Positions 1 to 12,450 of a DNA stretch of 64,000 bases are shown in pieces. The notes below the pieces were generated by a model. It was not told the DNA's origin. It did no database searches and saw only the letters and a list, made by a program, of their open reading frames with translations. The stretch's first letter is position 1, and the number at the start of each line of letters is the position of its first letter. The stretch covers positions 8,600,288 to 8,664,287 of the forward strand of contig NC_092676.1 of NCBI RefSeq assembly GCF_964355755.1, written 5' to 3'. The position numbers and the translations under genes were made by a program. Origin of the DNA: Antedon mediterranea. Its lineage: Eukaryota; Echinodermata; Crinoidea; Comatulida; Antedonidae.

Positions 1-265
1 CCTCCTCCCTCCCTTTTTTGGCCAGTCCTCCTCCCTCCCTTTTTTGGCCAGTCCTCCTCCCTCCCTTTTTTGGCTAGTCCTCCTCCCTCCCTTTTTTGGC
101 CAGTCCTCCTCCCTCCCTTTTTTGGCTAGTCCTCCTCCCTCCCTTTTTTGGCCAGTCCTCCTCTCTCCCTTTTTTGGCTAGTCCTCCTCCCTCCCTTTTT
201 TGGCCAGTCCTCCTCCCTCCCTTTTTTGGCCAGTCCTCGTCCTCCCTTTTTTGGCTAGTCCTAAC
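1..265. repeat. 26-bp pyrimidine-rich minisatellite
   Basis: About ten head-to-tail copies of a 26-bp unit (CCTCCTCCCTCCC, a T6 run, then GGCCAGT or GGCTAGT). The array runs off the left edge. The unit varies mainly at the GGCCAGT/GGCTAGT position. The short open frames across it are repeat translations, not a gene. Confidence 0.95.
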
Positions 266-278
266 TAAACCAGAAGTT

Positions 279-462
279 TAAGCCTGTTTTCCTGTCGTTG
301 ATCATTAACAGTTCAATGACGATCATTTTAAAATGATAAGTTGAAATGATAACGATAGCGAGTACCTTTTCCTTTAAATTGTTAACATTTCACTGTTTAC
401 GTAGAAGATCATCGATTATTGTTAACGATAGCGTCGAATAACGTCAGGAAAACAGGCTTTAG
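279..462. mobile_element. MITE with AAGCCTGTTTTCCTG termini
   Basis: About 185 bp bounded by inverted ends: AAGCCTGTTTTCCTGTCG on the left and CGTCAGGAAAACAGGCTT on the right. It has no coding capacity. A related but more diverged element with GGTTTTCCA / TGGAAAACAG ends lies at 37641-37805. Confidence 0.7.
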
Positions 463-2023
463 CAATCTAAGCTTTCATGATTTCGGTCAATAGAATCTCT
501 CTTGCAATAATCCTGGTAACAGGCTTGACCATAACAGTTCATTCTCCAAATAATATATGCAGAAATGCATATTTTTTTCGCGCCATGCATACTGTACATG
601 CTACGCATCAACAAAACTACGATAGCATGATATGATTTACGACTGCAGAATTTATTTATCTTTGCAGTTAAACTGGAATAGGTTTTTTGACATTTGTTGA
701 CATTTGGGTTAAACTATCTTGGGTATATATTTGGCAGTTACCCTTTCTCATTGGCTGCAGTCTTTGCTTTGGTATTTTCACTATTGTTTTAAGAAATATA
801 ATTAATTTTCCATTTTTTTCGTTGTTTTTTTGGTTTATTTTTTCTGTGCCAATGTATGCTAATTGTGTGTTTTTACAAATCTTGTTTGTGATTCATATTT
901 CATGATCTTTCTTGACACTTTATATTTGTTTTTCTTTGATACTTGTAAGCTAAAAATTGCTGTATACATTACACAAATGCCTCAAGATTTTTTTATCTAA
1001 AGATACCTCTGGGTTTAAATTATCTATTAACGTGAAATCTAAATACATGCAACCATGTTTATTATAACGCCGCTTTTTTCATATGTTGTGAAAATAGAAC
1101 ACGTAAATGAAGAGATTAATAGAAGATTATTTTCTGTTAATGGGTTTTTGGTTGAAATTAACCGTTTATTTTGTAATTTTATAAGTAAAAACATCATTTG
1201 TTTTCATTTTTTTTACAGAAGTGATTAAAAATCTGATTTAATTAATCTTCCTTTTTCATGTTTTGGGGACAATACATATTTAATAAAACTGATGCTTAGT
1301 CATTTTAAATTACAAACATGCAAAAAACTGATGATGCAATATTTTATTCATAAACTTTGGCTTATCAATAATTGACACCTCACATAGATCAAGCGTTGAA
1401 ATATTAAGTTTGAGATATGTATAAATTTTATTAGAAAAAAGCCATGACTTTTCATCACAAACGATTATCAAAAACATTGACACATGATCAAGTGTCAAAT
1501 ATTAATTTATAACCATGTTTTTATTTGTCATAAAACTTTTTTATTTATTTATATCTATATAATGATATTTGCTGTCATAATAATATATGATAAAAATGCC
1601 AAAAAAAAAAAAATGATAGAATAAACATGTTTATATGAATAAAATTAAAGAAATAATTTATGAAATTTATTTAGGCATATCATTATTTAACCAATTAGAT
1701 CTCAAGGATGATTGGAATATACCCATGCCATATGGCATAATGTGAGGTTATATGCAAAACTTTGATCCTTCCAGCAATTTCTAATGTGTAATATCAATTA
1801 CAAAAATCAATTTCAAAGTATTACTGATTTGAGTGTTTTATGGGAGTTACATCATCCAATCATATTTCTCATGTTTATTGAATACAAATACAGTCAAGAC
1901 ACCTTGGGGCTGTCCGGTGCCAGGAAATGATAAAAGGATTTGGAATTCTTTTAACCTCTAAGTTTATTTAAATTTATTGAAATCTTTAATATAATAAAAA
2001 CTATAAAAAATACAAATCGTATA
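463..2023. other. AT-rich intronic stretch, no gene seen
   Basis: Upstream intron or flank of the LDLa gene. I see no exon with good splice sites here. About 1080-1275 is a diverged piece of the MITE family that is complete at 57243-57409; it ends in a sequence like GGGACAATACAT. Confidence 0.5.
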
Positions 2024-2383
2024 TTGGCGTAGTGGCGCAGTGTGTTAGACGTTGGACTACTGATCGTGATATCATGTGTTTGAATTCAACACTCGTCGTA
2101 TTGCTTGTATCCTTAGGCAAGACTTACCTAAGTTTGCCTCTCCCCACCCTGGTGTAGGTACCGTTAAGGTCAAGACGCAAATATGCCCTGATTACTAGCT
2201 GCATTGTGGCGCAGTGTGTTAGACATTGGACTACTGATCGTGATATCATGGGTTTGAATTCAACACTCGTCGTATTGCTTGTATCCTTAGGCAAGACTTA
2301 CCTAAGTTTGCCTCTCCTCACCCTGGTGTAGGTACCGTTAAGGTCAAGACGCAAATATGCCCTGATTACTAGCTGCATTGTAG
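2024..2383 (+). mobile_element. Tandem dimer of a tRNA-derived SINE
   Basis: Two copies of one sequence lie head to tail with a 174-bp period (GTGGCGCAG at 2032 and 2206). Each has a box-A-like segment (TGGCGCAGTGTGTTAGAC) and a box-B-like GGGTTTGAATTC or variant about 40 bp later, the layout of a tRNA promoter. The body then carries CCTTAGGCAAGACTTACC and GCCTCTCCCCACCCTGGTG. That body resembles tRNA-SINEs common in deuterostome invertebrates (recalled, not searched). The copies differ at only a few bases, so the duplication is recent. It lies within an intron. Confidence 0.8.
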
Positions 2384-2787
2384 GAGTACTGTATGTTTAC
2401 ATATGTGTTCAATCCAAAAATGACTTAGGTTCACAATATTAGGCACTTTATAAATCCAGGATATCATTATGATGAATCTTTCAAAAACAATATATCATAA
2501 AAACATGATTATACCCAATAACCAGTCATCATTGTGATAGCTTCTACATGTAGCCCCATTCCAGCATTTGCAGCATTCATTCATTTAAATATTCATGGTC
2601 AGTCACAGTAAAATATGTACATGGTTTGAAATTATTTTTGTTTGTTAAAAGTTAAAAATTCACATAAAAATATAAAAATGAGTTAAAAAGGTTAAAATTT
2701 TGTAAAATAAAGCACATCATTTAAAATACAGATAAAATACATACCGGTAGTTTAAAATACAAAATACAAGCAAGATTGGTGTGTGAA

Positions 2788-4466
2788 GAGGGTATAGCAT
2801 AAAACGAAGTGGGTATAGCATAAAACGAAGTGGATATAGCATAAAACGAAGTGGGTATAACATAAAACAAAGTGGGTATAGCATAAAACAAAGTGGGTAT
2901 AGCATAAAACAAAGTGGGTATAGCATAAAACAAAGTGGGTATAACATAAAACAAAGTGGGTATAACATAAAACAAAGTGGGTATAACATAAAACAAAGTG
3001 GGTATAACATAAAACGAAGTGGGTATAGCATAAAACGAAGTGGGTATAGCATAAAACGAAGTGGGTATAACATAAAACGAAGTGGGTATAGCATAAAACG
3101 AAGTGGGTATAGCATAAAACGAAGTGGGTATAGCATAAAACGAAGTGGGTATAGCATAAAACGAAGTGGGTATAGCATAAAACGAAGTGGGTATAACATA
3201 AAACGAAGTGGGTATAACATAAAACGAAGTGGGTATAACATAAAACGAAGTGGGTATAACATAAAACGAAGTGGGTATAACATAAAACAAAGTGGGTATA
3301 ACATAAAACGAAGTGGGTATAGCATAAAACGAAGTGGGTATAGCATAAAACGAAGCGGGTATAGCATAAAACGAAGCGGGTATAGCATAAAACGAAGCGG
3401 GTATAGCATAAAACGAAGCGGGTATAGCATAAAACGAAGCGGGTATAGCATAAAACGAAGCGGGTATAGCATAAAACGAAGCGGGTATAGCATAAAACGA
3501 AGCGGGTATAGCATAAAACGAAGCGGGTATAGCATAAAACGAAGCGGGTATAGCATAAAACGAAGCGGGTATAGCATAAAACGAAGCGGGTATAGCATAA
3601 AACGAAGCGGGTATAGCATAAAACGAAGCGGGTATAGCATAAAACGAAGCGGGTATAGCATAAAACGAAGCGGGTATAGCATAAAACGAAGCGGGTATAG
3701 CATAAAACGAAGCGGGTATAGCATAAAACGAAGCGGGTATAGCATAAAACGAAGCGGGTATAGCATAAAACGAAGCGGGTATAGCATAAAACGAAGCGGG
3801 TATAGCATAAAACGAAGCGGGTATAGCATAAAACGAAGCGGGTATAGCATAAAACGAAGCGGGTATAGCATAAAACGAAGCGGGTATAGCATAAAACGAA
3901 GCGGGTATAGCATAAAACGAAGCGGGTATAGCATAAAACGAAGCGGGTATAGCATAAAACGAAGCGGGTATAGCATAAAACGAAGCGGGTATAGCATAAA
4001 ACGAAGCGGGTATAGCATAAAACGAAGCGGGTATAGCATAAAACGAAGCGGGTATAGCATAAAACGAAGCGGGTATAGCATAAAACGAAGCGGGTATAGC
4101 ATAAAACGAAGCGGGTATAGCATAAAACGAAGCGGGTATAGCATAAAACGAAGCGGGTATAGCATAAAACGAAGCGGGTATAGCATAAAACGAAGCGGGT
4201 ATAGCATAAAACGAAGCGGGTATAGCATAAAACGAAGCGGGTATAGCATAAAACGAAGCGGGTATAGCATAAAACGAAGCGGGTATAGCATAAAACGAAG
4301 CGGGTATAGCATAAAACGAAGCGGGTATAGCATAAAACGAAGCGGGTATAGCATAAAACGAAGCGGGTATAGCATAAAACGAAGCGGGTATAGCATAAAA
4401 CGAAGCGGGTATAGCATAAAACGAAGCGGGTATAGCATAAAACGAAGCGGGTATAGCATAAAACGA
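2788..4466. repeat. 21-bp minisatellite, about 80 copies
   Basis: The unit is GGGTATAGCATAAAACGAAGC, repeated without interruption. The left third (to about 3350) mixes variants (GTG/GCG, GTATAAC/GTATAGC, ACGAA/ACAAA) in short blocks. The right two thirds, about 53 units, look identical. Because 21 is a multiple of 3, reading frames stay open for hundreds of codons on the minus strand; this follows from the repeat and is not evidence of a protein. The array ends about 140 bp before the LDLa exon acceptor. Confidence 0.97.
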
Positions 4467-4607
4467 AAAGGAACTATATAACCTATTTTAGTCATTACAT
4501 TATTCATCACTGTGGTACATAATATAGAGTTAAAACATTAAAACTATTTCTGTGTATACATGTAAGGAATTTCATTTAACATTAATTTTACTTTCTTTTT
4601 TTGTCAG

Positions 4608-7600
4608 TCACCATAAAGCCTCAGCCTCCTTGTCGGCCAGGAATGTATTTCTGTCATGACAACTCATGTATCCCATCCTTCCGGCACTGTGATGGATTCG
4701 TAGATTGTGTTAACGAAACAGATGAGATTGATTGTCGTAAGTAATTGTCATTATTTTGCATGCTTTAGACAGGTAATGGCCAAGCGAAAAAGAGAAAAAC
4801 AACGTTGCCTTTTTATCACTAAACTGTAAGTGCATATATATATATATAAATCCTAAGGCAAATTACTGAAAAAATGACAATGCTGTGGGTATCAGTGGCT
4901 GGATCTCAATGGAGATATAAAATAAAATAAGCAAAACGCTAAATCAAAACGATAAAGTAAAACAGCCAGAAAAAGTACCAGAGCTTTCAGGCAACACTAG
5001 CCCTTCATCAGTGCAAGATATATCCTTTCAAATTAATTACCGGTAATTAAATTTCAGTTTGGCAGTTTAGAATTCATGTTCTGTGCCTGATGTGTTTATA
5101 TATATAATAAATAAATTAACAAGCACAGACAGAATTCTAAACTATCTGGTTATATAATAAATATTAATTAATTTAGAAAAGATAAATAAAATATATCTGT
5201 GAGAATAAGAAAAAGCCACCCCAACCAAGATTCGAACTCAGAGCCTGCTTGATATGCAGATGTCTTCCATTATATCACTGGGGCTCAGCTTTCATGGTGG
5301 TTTCAAACAAATATATACAAGCTGCATTTATAGTAAAGTATCCAAAAATCTATTAGTTATAGTCATACTATATACCTAGTCATAGTATCTTTATTTTGTC
5401 CATTTAAAAATTAACAGAAATTTGTTTTGAAAACCGGTATATCATAAACAGTAAAAATTACACAAACAAATTTAAATTTGAAAAATATGTATAATGTCAT
5501 TGACATTCAGATAATAATAGGGTTATAAAAGTCTAATACAATAAACATTGTATAAAATAGATTACTGTTTTTGTACAGCAAACATTTAAAGACAACACAA
5601 CATAATGTCAAGTAAAAGCTGAGTGATGATATTGTTAATGTTTATCGACGTTTAATGAACAAAGTATATAAAAATTGATGCTTTTACACAACATTGTTGG
5701 CATTCTCTGATGACAATTTATGGTCGTAAAGATCAATATTGGAGCAACAGACCTACAGCTGGAGAGCCTACCATCAACACAGTATGTATGTTTAAAATGA
5801 AAATAAACTTACAAGTTTACTAAGTAGGAGCATGGACGGAGAATTTGCATGAAATAGGAATCATAAATGAAATTCTCTGGCCTGTTGCCTGTACAAATAT
5901 TTAATTATATATACTGTACAGTATAACATCCAAAGGCAAATTACTAACAACATTACAATGCTGTGAATATTAATGGAGATAAAAAAAAAGCAAAAAGCTT
6001 AATTCTATATAACATATATATTCTTGCACTGATTCATTTCATTTATTTATTTTCCACACATTAAACAAAAAAAAACCCCAGATATTTATACTTTAGAGAA
6101 GAAAAAAAAAGGGCTAGTGTTGCCTGAAAGCTCTGCTACTTCTGGCTGTTTTACTTTATCGTTTTGATTTATCTTTTTGATTTTTTTTTGTATCTTTATT
6201 GAGATCCAGTCACTTATACCCACAGCACATAATTAGTAATTTGCCTTTGGATTTCTATATTTTATATTCTTTGAAAGGTTTACTATATACATGACTACTA
6301 ATATCGCCACAAAACACCCATGATATAATTGCAGTCAAAAAAGAACCCCTTTCCTCTTTAACCAAGCTGGCCTGAAATGTTAACTGAAGATATTTTTACC
6401 TAGTTAGTTTATGATCTTAGATAGCTGCCACTTGGTCATGTGACCAATTGGCTTTATTCCAATTGGTCATTGTTTGAATATAGTTAGTAGATGTTGTGTC
6501 ATGGATGAAGATGGAGGATACAGAATGTCTTCACTTGCTAAAGGTTTTATTATAAGATAGTTTTAGTTTTAAGTCTACATTTAAGATAGTGCTTTTTAGG
6601 TACATGTATTGTATTGATACCGTATACTATGTTTAGTTTCATTGCAGAATTACTATGTAACTAAATGTATGGGCAAGGGAGGTATCTCATTTTTATACCT
6701 CCCTGTATGGAAGTATGTTGAATTTTTAGAATTCAAAGAATTCAGCTATTTAGAATGGAATATCGTGTGTTCTGTAACTGCAATGGTTATGCAGTGTTAT
6801 TTAAAAAAAAAATCATTTTCAGCGAACCCATGTTTTTGCAATGTAATAGTAAATAGACCTAAGTCGCCTAGTTGCCAATTTGATCCCCTTTTGTAGAAAA
6901 GCGAACCCTCATGTAAAAATCTTAACCAATTCAATAAATATTCTAAATTGTTTATGGTAAGTATCAATGTCTTTTGTTTAAAATTCATTATTTTTCTGAT
7001 AAATTGTTCTAAAAGACATTTTGTTTTATATTTTTTAGCAAACTACCAAGCAGTTACTCAACCAAGTGTGGTAACGACAAGTTACAAAATACATGATACA
7101 TTTACGGGAATTGAATTAGCAATCATCACCGGATTTCTACTTTTTACCATGTGTATACTATTGGTGCTGTTTGCGCAAAAACGTGGATTTCGTATAACAC
7201 GTCGTCAACAAGCATCGATGTTGTACAGACGCCGTTTACGTGAAGCGCTAGATCGACTTGATGTTAGAGCATGCTCACATTATCCCGCAGAGGCACCCAG
7301 AGTAAGTAATAATCAATACAATGTAGGGGATCAGATTATTGTGTCGTATAATGCGGCCGGTGATGCAATAAGATTTTCAGAAAATGCTTGGAAGCATACG
7401 TTCAATGGTGACCCACCACCGCCTTACTCGGATGTTATTGATATAAACAGAGAAACTTGTCCATTAACTGCAAATGGGATATCGTCGACTGAAGTACAGC
7501 CGCCCTCGTACGACGATACAGTGGCTGTTTGTAATGATAGACATCACACAACACATCATCATGTACGCCATGATAGGACTAATCTCCATCAGTATAGAAT

Positions 7601-7649
7601 AGGAGATAGACGACATGGGTGCAACAGAGATTTTGAAACAACAATCTGA
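4608..7649 (+). CDS. LDLRAD3/LDLRAD4-type membrane protein, 3' part (two exons)
   Basis: Exons 4608-4736 and 7039-7649; both introns are phase 1 and the upstream exons are outside the window. Exon 4608-4736 (TTGTCAG acceptor, GTAAGT donor) encodes one complete LDL-receptor class A domain: six cysteines and the calcium-site motif CDGFVDCVNETDE, where N replaces one usual acidic residue and makes an NET glycosylation sequon. The last exon gives a short stalk, a single membrane span (about 7105-7170), a basic stop-transfer run (KRGFRITRRQQ) and a tail of roughly 150 residues with two WW-binding motifs, PPPPY (7413-7427) and PPSY (7500-7511). LDLa plus one span plus PPxY tail is the plan of LDLRAD3, LDLRAD4 and PMEPA1, which recruit NEDD4-family ubiquitin ligases or damp TGF-beta signalling. 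Which member this is cannot be settled here. The tail also has a His-rich stretch. Confidence 0.75.
4849..6252. mobile_element. Non-autonomous DNA transposon with ~150-bp inverted ends
   Basis: The left end (AAGGCAAATTACT, then TAAATCAAAACGATAAAG and GCTTTCAGGCAACACTAGCC) returns in inverted order at 6100-6252, giving imperfect terminal inverted repeats of about 150 bp. A further direct copy of the outer part of the left end lies at about 5927-6000. The interior has no transposase frame. It sits wholly in the intron between the LDLa exon and the terminal exon. Confidence 0.7.
5217..5284 (-). mobile_element. tRNA-like sequence (SINE head or tRNA pseudogene)
   Basis: Read on the minus strand, this is a tRNA-sized segment. 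It has a 7-bp acceptor pairing (GCCCCAG with TTGGGGT, allowing G-T), a 5-bp anticodon stem around loop ATATCAA, and a T arm with loop TTCGAAT. The D arm does not pair well, so I do not call a functional tRNA. It lies inside the transposon at 4849-6252. Confidence 0.5.
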
Positions 7650-7894
7650 ATATTATTATTATATACAAACATTTTATTAATTTGGTGCTGATAAAAGTTG
7701 GCAATGCAATTTTGCAAAACATTATTTATTTTTCGATTTTTTGGAAGTGAATTTTGCAATGATGTCCCGCCTTACACAAAATAGCAACAATATGGATCCG
7801 TACTACATGTACACAAGTTCTGTATTAAACTAATTCATAACACTTCAACTGAATGTTTTCTTTTTCATCAATGTGACAAGCTCTCAGGTCAAGT

Positions 7895-8015
7895 TTTTTC
7901 AACAAAGCTTGGATTGGTACAATGTTTGTTGTTGGTATCAACAAAGAAACTTGCCCACTGACAGATATATCATTCTTCATTCAAGACAAATAACATGGGT
8001 GCAACAAGGATCAAA
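7895..8015 (+). pseudogene. Decayed partial copy of the LDLRAD-like terminal exon
   Basis: GGTATCAACAAAGAAACTTG at 7934-7953 mirrors the coding stretch at about 7440-7459. About 50 bp on, AACATGGGTGCAACAAGGAT mirrors GACATGGGTGCAACAGAGAT near the stop codon. Conceptually the copy keeps INKETCPLT and HGCNKD, against INRETCPLT and HGCNRD in the gene. The segment between these two anchors is deleted and no single frame is open. It looks like an old local tandem duplication of the last exon, or a misaligned repeat of it, lying in or after the 3' UTR. Confidence 0.6.
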
Positions 8016-8130
8016 TGTGCAGAGTGATTTCTTTAACATTTTTTTGTTAACTTTAAATAACTTTAATCAAATAGTTTAATGCAGAATCTTTGTATATATT
8101 TCAGGAAATGGTTAAATCAAAACGATTTTT

Positions 8131-8136
8131 AAATAA
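8131..8136 (+). terminator. Possible polyadenylation signal
   Basis: An AATAAA in TTTTAAATAAAATTATG lies about 480 bp after the LDLRAD-like stop codon. Several AT-rich alternatives exist nearby, so the assignment is weak. Confidence 0.25.
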
Positions 8137-8399
8137 AATTATGAATGTTATTGTTGAAGGACTTATAATGGGTGATATGGGACTTCACTTGGAAACACTT
8201 GTGTTTCAGGAGTTCACTGAGATTTGCATATTATCAGTGGCACCTCTGCCAGTCATGAAACGGTTAATGGCATAATCCAGTATATGAACCATACTGCCAA
8301 CTTATGGCTCTAGCTAAAGGAATACATTATCAAGAAAGTTTTTGTTTGTATTGCTGAATATGGACATATATAATAGTGGAGAATTGATACAATACTGTG

Positions 8400-8640
8400 C
8401 CAAAGACAGTGGTGTAACACATGGGTAGTTGCATTGAACTGCTCATGCTCTGGGGCCTCTTGACCTCAAGGGTCACTAGGTTTGGCCAGTGAGCGCTCAT
8501 AGCTGTGTAAGAATATGTGACAAGAGCATTTGATCGAAGTGTAAAAGAAATCCAACATTCTAGGCTTGAATTATGTTTCTTATCACAAGTTAATTGACCA
8601 CATCGGATGGCACACCACTGCACTGACTTGTCAAATCCTG
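8400..8640. repeat. Dispersed repeat, also near 45.96 kb
   Basis: CATGCTCT, a GGCC-rich run, then CCAGTGAGCGCT recurs in the same order at about 45960-46020, next to exon 3 of the ACCS-like gene. No ends could be defined. The rest of 8280-9290 shows nothing coding. Confidence 0.4.
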
Positions 8641-9289
8641 GACCATACTAAATTAGAAGAATTGTTAAAGACTCCAAAGATATACGTCTTTGTCATGCCA
8701 CAGGGAGTAGTAAATAATTAAGTTTGTTTTTGGCCACAACAAACCTAAACTTGGTCTGTTGCCTGTTTTGCATTAGCAGAACAGATTCAGCCCTTTGATC
8801 TTTCTGGACAGCATTTTTTTGTCTACAAAAATTGACATCCAACTCCTTTTCCCATCTCTTTTATCATACCACTATGTATGTTGATTTTGATGATTCTTTT
8901 TCACTTTCTTCTATACAGCACTGACAATGTACATTATTATATAGGTACAGATATTGGAAAGGCTGCATAACAATAACAAACAGTACTTGGCTATTTTTAT
9001 AGGGTATTTAAATATTTTGCCTGTAATGTTAAACTGTCAACAATTAGATACTCTAGATGTACAGCACATCATAATGTGAATGCTTGTAAGTGTAATGCCC
9101 ATTCACAATTTGGCTGACCCTTTCTAAGGCTGAATTACAAGAAAACTAATTGCTGGTCACATCCTCTGAATAGGATATGAAAACGGAATGGAGGGCATAG
9201 TTTGGCGGTTAATGGTTCAAGTCTGCTTGTTTGGTTTGTTTCCATCACCAAATTTTGGGTATATCTTCTGTCTTGCGTAAAGGAATTGC

Positions 9290-9520
9290 CACACCTTTGT
9301 CAAACCTGAGTTGCTATAGCCCAGTTGTTAAGGTACTTGACTATCAGACAGAAAGACATGGGTTACTTTTGTTTACTCCCAGTCCACTCAGGGTAGACTG
9401 GTTGATAAATACTATGGAGGATAATGAAATACTAGGGAGGATAAGGCCGCGTAGAAAGGAACTGGTCAGAGGTTAGTACAAAAGAGCTCCTAAGAGGTCA
9501 TTTTACTGGGACTCGCCATT
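9290..9520 (+). mobile_element. tRNA-derived SINE, degenerate
   Basis: GCTATAGCCCAGTTGTTAAG followed by ACTTGACTATCAGACAGAAA looks like the 5' half of a tRNA (box A and anticodon arm). GACATGGGTT and CTCCCAGT look like a T arm split by a short insertion. A non-tRNA body follows. It is decayed and unlikely to be transcribed from its own promoter. Confidence 0.45.
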
Positions 9521-10344
9521 AATATCTTTTACTTACCTGACTATACTGTATTCAGACAACTGAATCTGTCTGTCGCGCTACACTATACACCTACAGTATG
9601 CTCCAAGTACCATACTAAAACCGCATTACTATACTGATATTCAAAATATTGTAAATTGGACAAATTTCTATTTACTTTTATATTTAATGTATTTAAGAAT
9701 ATAGTTGTTGGTTATGATAATCTTGTAAATTATTTAAGTATGTAATATGGTAATTGTACATAAAAATACTATAGAATTGACAGAACTTTGGTTGCAAGCA
9801 GATATCAATTATGTATTTAAGTGTAAATAGGTTTAACTTAATGTATAGTAATTATTTTACATTTGGTATATGTGTACATGTGTGCACTCTCGAAATGTTC
9901 AAAATTTGCGTTGGCTGCCTCTTGTTGTTTTTTACTTTGAGCATGGAGTAAAAATTATTATTACTGCCATGCTTTTAATAATTGTTTTAAAAGTCCACCA
10001 TGGCAAAACACAAAATAAAAATTAAAGCAATTCAAAATTATCATGAATTTTAAATTGAGATATAGGCATTAAATAAATGTTAAGTTCTTTTAATACTATG
10101 TACTGTACAGTATACATTAATTAGCACAGGGTATGCAGTTAATGCATCAAGCCTGTCCAGTTACATTACCTAAAAGAGGTGGACGAAAAAGGTGCATTTA
10201 AAACTTTATAACAAGATCAATTAGACAAACAATAGAAAGATTTTAAATATAAAATAAATGTATTGTTAATTGTATAAAGTTCATTTTGAAAGGTGCATGG
10301 AAATAAATTCGTACTGTCGCTAATCATTTTCGGAATTTCTTATA

Positions 10345-10965
10345 ACAACTTTCATATCACACTTTGTAATAATCATCGCACTTTGTAATACCCGCCACCG
10401 ACATTTCTTGTAACTATATATCGTCGCACTTTGTAATATCTGAGCTATCGCACATTGGGTAATAATTGTCAATCGCAATTTTTAAAGCTGGTGTCGGTGT
10501 TTTAATTACTGCTCTCGCACTCTGTAATTACAACACTCGCACGTTGTAATAACTGCTGTCGCACTTTGTAATAACTGTTGTCGCACTTTGTAATAACTTC
10601 TCTCGTACTTTGTAATAACTGCTCTCCCTTCTCGCACTTTGTAATAACTGCGATCGCACTCTGTAATAACTACACTGTCGCACTTTGTAATAACTGCTGT
10701 CTCATTTTATAATAAGTTCTCTCGCATTTTGTAATAACTGCTGTCGCACTTTGTAATAACTGCTCTCCCTTCACGCACATTGTAATAACTGCTCTCACAC
10801 TTTATAATAACTGTTCTCGCACTTTGTAATTAATACTCTTGCATTTTGTAATAACTGCTCTCGTACTTTCTATGAACTGCTCTCGCACTTTGTAATAACT
10901 ATTGTCGCACGTTGTAATAACTGCTCTCTGCTCTCGCACTTTGTAATAACTGCTGTTGCACTTCG
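10345..10965. repeat. Degenerate ~22-bp tandem repeat
   Basis: About 25 diverged copies of a unit near TCGCACTTTGTAATAACTGC. Units drift in length and sequence, so the array is old. The surrounding 9520-10340 and 10970-11350 are AT-rich with no recognised feature. Confidence 0.85.
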
Positions 10966-11359
10966 CGACATAAAAGAAATAAAAATTACCAACGGTAACT
11001 GCAATAAACTATCTCAATCCAAATTCACTTTAAGTTACCATTTTAAGCAACTTTTAATAATCCACTTAAATGTTCTGGTTTAACAAGTTTTTACTGATCT
11101 GTTTATGTAATTTCTTACGTTTTACCAGCGTCTATTTTTTTAGTTGACGTTTTTTTAAAGCTAATGTTTGGTTTACAATTATTTTTTACTGATTGGATTT
11201 TCTTTATGTACTGTAGTCAATTCTTTATGTTTTACCCACTTCCTTTTTCTATTATTTGGGAGAGACTTTTTTTTTTTAGAATTTTGTTTTAGAATTGTTT
11301 ATTACTAATATGTTTGTGTTTCCTTAAGTTTTTCCGTTCCTGCATAAAGTCAAATTTGG

Positions 11360-11419
11360 ATGGAAAATGTGAAATTGCCACCTGGAATTAATCTATACAC
11401 TGCCGACATAACGATCAAG
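11360..11419 (+). other. Possible orphan first coding exon
   Basis: An ATG in good context (GGA before, G after) opens 20 codons that read MENVKLPPGINLYTADITIK and stop exactly at a consensus donor (AAG/GTAAGT). The composition is protein-like and less AT-rich than its surroundings. No convincing partner exon in phase 0 was found: 12006-12159 keeps a 50-codon protein-like frame, but no acceptor joins it in phase. It may be a first exon, part of a non-coding RNA, or chance. Confidence 0.25.
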
Positions 11420-12450
11420 GTAAGTGGCCCTTCATTTTAAAATTGGATGGTAGGCCTACCCCTGTCCTATGAAAAAAAGATTTGAGTGCTTGATTAAGTG
11501 GGAATCGGATTTTTGGAATGGAATTATAGTATACTGTATATAGTTTTTTAATGTGTCCTTATAAACGAATGATTCCCTATTAATTACGTCTAGCGTGTAT
11601 CGTTACTAAATTAATAAGGTAATATACCTCCATGATTATACAAACACTTTTCCATTCGCAATTCCAAACCCATCTTAGAAACGCACGAATGTTTATTTGC
11701 AAAATATGTATTGGATACTCATAATGATTATCATTAGTATTTATGTAGTTTTACAACATTAAGCCGTCGATTCATCATCTGTCATACAGTACAAAACATA
11801 GATGAAATAACTGTTTTAAGCATGTAGATAAAACTAACGCATTAGGCTGATTAGAACGGTGCCGGTAATGCAGTTTGGATTACACTAACCATGTAATGTT
11901 GACGTGAGTTTTTTTTTTTTCGGAAAGAAGAGATGGCATGTTAGAACAACATTTTTAGTAGGCCTTAGTGGTTCTATCGGTTCATTTAAAAACAGTTTAT
12001 ATTACAGTAACTACTTCTCCAGATAGACAACGTATCCCAGGATGCATTTACCTTTATTTATACCAATATGTGATAAAATCAGACCAAGAACGAGAAATCA
12101 GAATTAGAGATACAATGTTACTACTTAAATATGCAAATACTGATAAATTACTACAGTAATTAAATTGCTGATTATGCATAAACACAAGTTATAAACTTGA
12201 AACTACACTTAAAATTTCTTTTTTTTTAATTGTATGGTAAATGTTAATTTACCGTGTAGACCAACAACAGGCCTATATTATTTCATTACTTAAAATGACG
12301 ACTAGATATTATTCAAAAACCAATAGATGCACTAATTATATTTAAATAACATAGTATAAAACTACATCCAAATAACGAGAGGCAAGCCATGATTCAACAT
12401 TTCTATCTTTATTTGATCATCATTAGGAATTCCAAAGGCAGACAATTAAA

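Noticed and set aside
2717-4510. 597-codon minus-strand frame of repeated FMLYPLR
   Set aside because: It is a direct product of the 21-bp array, whose unit is a multiple of three. The overlapping frame is open too, and there is no codon bias, domain or splice context.
5217-5284. Functional tRNA gene on the minus strand
   Set aside because: The D arm does not fold properly and the segment lies inside a transposon.
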